Shown here in pieces: positions 4,510 to 5,427 of a stretch of DNA of 5,427 nt. The notes under the pieces were generated by a model. It was not told the DNA's origin. It saw nothing but the letters and a program-made list of their open reading frames with translations, and did not search any database. The first letter of the stretch is position 1, and the number at the start of each line of letters is the position of its first letter. The position numbers were made by a program, and so were the translations under genes. Source of the DNA: an uncultured Rikenellaceae bacterium (GTDB lineage Bacteria; Bacteroidota; Bacteroidia; Bacteroidales; Rikenellaceae); contig CASDWR010000084.1 in NCBI GenBank assembly GCA_949284665.1, positions 1 to 5,427 of the forward strand, written 5' to 3'.

Positions 4510-5427
4510 ATGAAAAAAGTACTATTTGTCTCTCTTTTTCTTGCATTGTTCATTTGGACGGTGTCGGCGTACGCACAGACTCCGACGGTACGTTCGTCGA
4601 ATATCGTATTGATTGACGGGGAGAATTATTATCTGCATACGGTCCGGAAAGGAGAAACGCTTTATGCCCTTTCGAAAGTGTATGGGGTGAGTGTGGAGAA
4701 CATCGGCAAGGAGAATCCCTCGATTCCTGAATCCGGGTTGAAAGAGGGACAGGTTTTACGTATCCCATGCAGCAAAACTCCCGAGAATCGATATTCCAGA
4801 CGGAAGACGGACCGTCTTTTCGTACGGCATACGGTGGCGAAAGGGGAAACTACCTATTCGATTGCCAAACGTTATGCCGTATCGGTAACGACCCTGATTG
4901 AGGACAACCCGGGGATTGATCCATCATCGTTGTCGATCGGACAGGAGTTGAAAGTGCGACGAACGGAGATTGGGGAGAGTTCTCCGAGCCGCATTGAAAG
5001 CGAGATCAATGATTATGCGGAGGTACTCAACAAGGTGTCCGATGAGTATCGCTACCATGTGGTAGTGATGGGAGAGACGATTTTTTCGTTGAGCCGGATG
5101 TTCGGGGTAAGCGAGGAGACAATTCGGAAGTACAACGATCTTTCGCAAGGATTGAAGGTTGGAGCAATGATCAGGATTCCGTCGACGGGCAAGGTGCGTG
5201 GTGGAGCAGGACCTGGTTCGGAAGAGAGAGGTTTCGGAGAAGAAGGATTTGCTTTCGAAGACCGTGACCGGAAAGGGGTGAGCGAGTTTGTCTATCGGGA
5301 CGGATTGAAGGTGGCGTTGTTGTTGCCGCTTACCGACGGGGGAGAGGTAAAAGATAGTTTTGTCGATTTTTATATGGGGGCATTGCTTGCCGCCGAGGAA
5401 CTCAAGAGACAGGGCTATTCGGTGACG
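4510..5427 (+). CDS. Exported triple-LysM protein with periplasmic-binding-like domain (3' end outside window)
   Basis: The first 306 codons are visible, open to the right edge. Residues 1-22 form a Sec signal peptide: MKK, a hydrophobic core LFVSLFLALFIW, and AYA before Gln23, a good signal peptidase I site with no lipobox Cys. Three LysM modules follow at about 42-86 (HTVRKGETLYALSKVYGVS), 106-149 (HTVAKGETTYSIAKRYAVS) and 182-224 (HVVVMGETIFSLSRMFGVS), each closing with a G-Q/A-x-L/I-[KR]-[IV] strand. LysM binds GlcNAc-containing glycans, here probably peptidoglycan. A Gly/Glu-rich linker (about 228-258) leads to KVALLLPL (267-274) and FVDFYMGALLAAEELKRQGYSV (284-305), which resembles the first strand and helix of type-1 periplasmic binding proteins (LivJ/LpoA-like). 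I infer a periplasmic, cell-wall-bound sensor, ligand-binding or synthase-activating protein; no ligand can be named. It starts 42 bases after the exonuclease with no promoter in between, so it is probably in the dnaN operon. Confidence 0.85.
   Translation, partial: MKKVLFVSLFLALFIWTVSAYAQTPTVRSSNIVLIDGENYYLHTVRKGETLYALSKVYGVSVENIGKENPSIPESGLKEGQVLRIPCSKTPENRYSRRKTDRLFVRHTVAKGETTYSIAKRYAVSVTTLIEDNPGIDPSSLSIGQELKVRRTEIGESSPSRIESEINDYAEVLNKVSDEYRYHVVVMGETIFSLSRMFGVSEETIRKYNDLSQGLKVGAMIRIPSTGKVRGGAGPGSEERGFGEEGFAFEDRDRKGVSEFVYRDGLKVALLLPLTDGGEVKDSFVDFYMGALLAAEELKRQGYSVT

Noticed and set aside
1..5427. CRISPR arrays, insertion sequences, integration sites
   Set aside because: No regularly spaced repeats, transposase fragments, long terminal inverted repeats or target duplications were seen; all genes are intact conserved chromosomal types.

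Overview
The window comes from a Bacteroidota chromosome, most likely order Bacteroidales and Alistipes/Rikenellaceae-like. This rests on roughly 50% GC, promoter-like TAnnTTTG boxes (the -7 element of the Bacteroidetes primary sigma factor) in the intergenic regions, A-rich leaders without clear Shine-Dalgarno sequences, and the wording of the proteins. The genus is an inference from memory of homologues. All five genes read on the + strand.

Layout: (1) positions 1-448 hold the last third of a phosphoglucosamine mutase (glmM type, amino-sugar precursor supply for the cell wall). (2) After a 100-bp gap with a hairpin and a promoter-like box comes a complete M20-family zinc dipeptidase (549-1928). 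(3) A 616-bp stretch without a convincing gene (1929-2544) holds a terminator-like hairpin, several inverted repeats, a well-formed promoter (2191-2221), and then about 315 bp of GC-rich, hairpin-rich leader. (4) dnaN, the DNA polymerase III sliding clamp (2545-3669), follows. (5) 15 bp later comes a DEDDh 3'-5' exonuclease with an extra C-terminal domain (3685-4467). (6) 42 bp later an exported protein with three LysM modules and the start of a periplasmic-binding-protein-like domain begins (4510) and runs off the right edge.

The last three genes are closely spaced with no visible promoter or terminator between them. They probably form one operon driven from upstream of dnaN, which would tie replication (clamp and exonuclease) to an envelope protein. 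The genes themselves are ordinary conserved genes. The only part that is not explained is the 616-bp region before dnaN. It contains a 12-bp inverted repeat touching the -33 element, a twice-occurring stem-loop, mutually exclusive hairpins, and a possible antisense unit on the minus strand. I see no CRISPR array, mobile element, tRNA or rRNA, and nothing I would call a new biological system. The dnaN leader is the best place to look.
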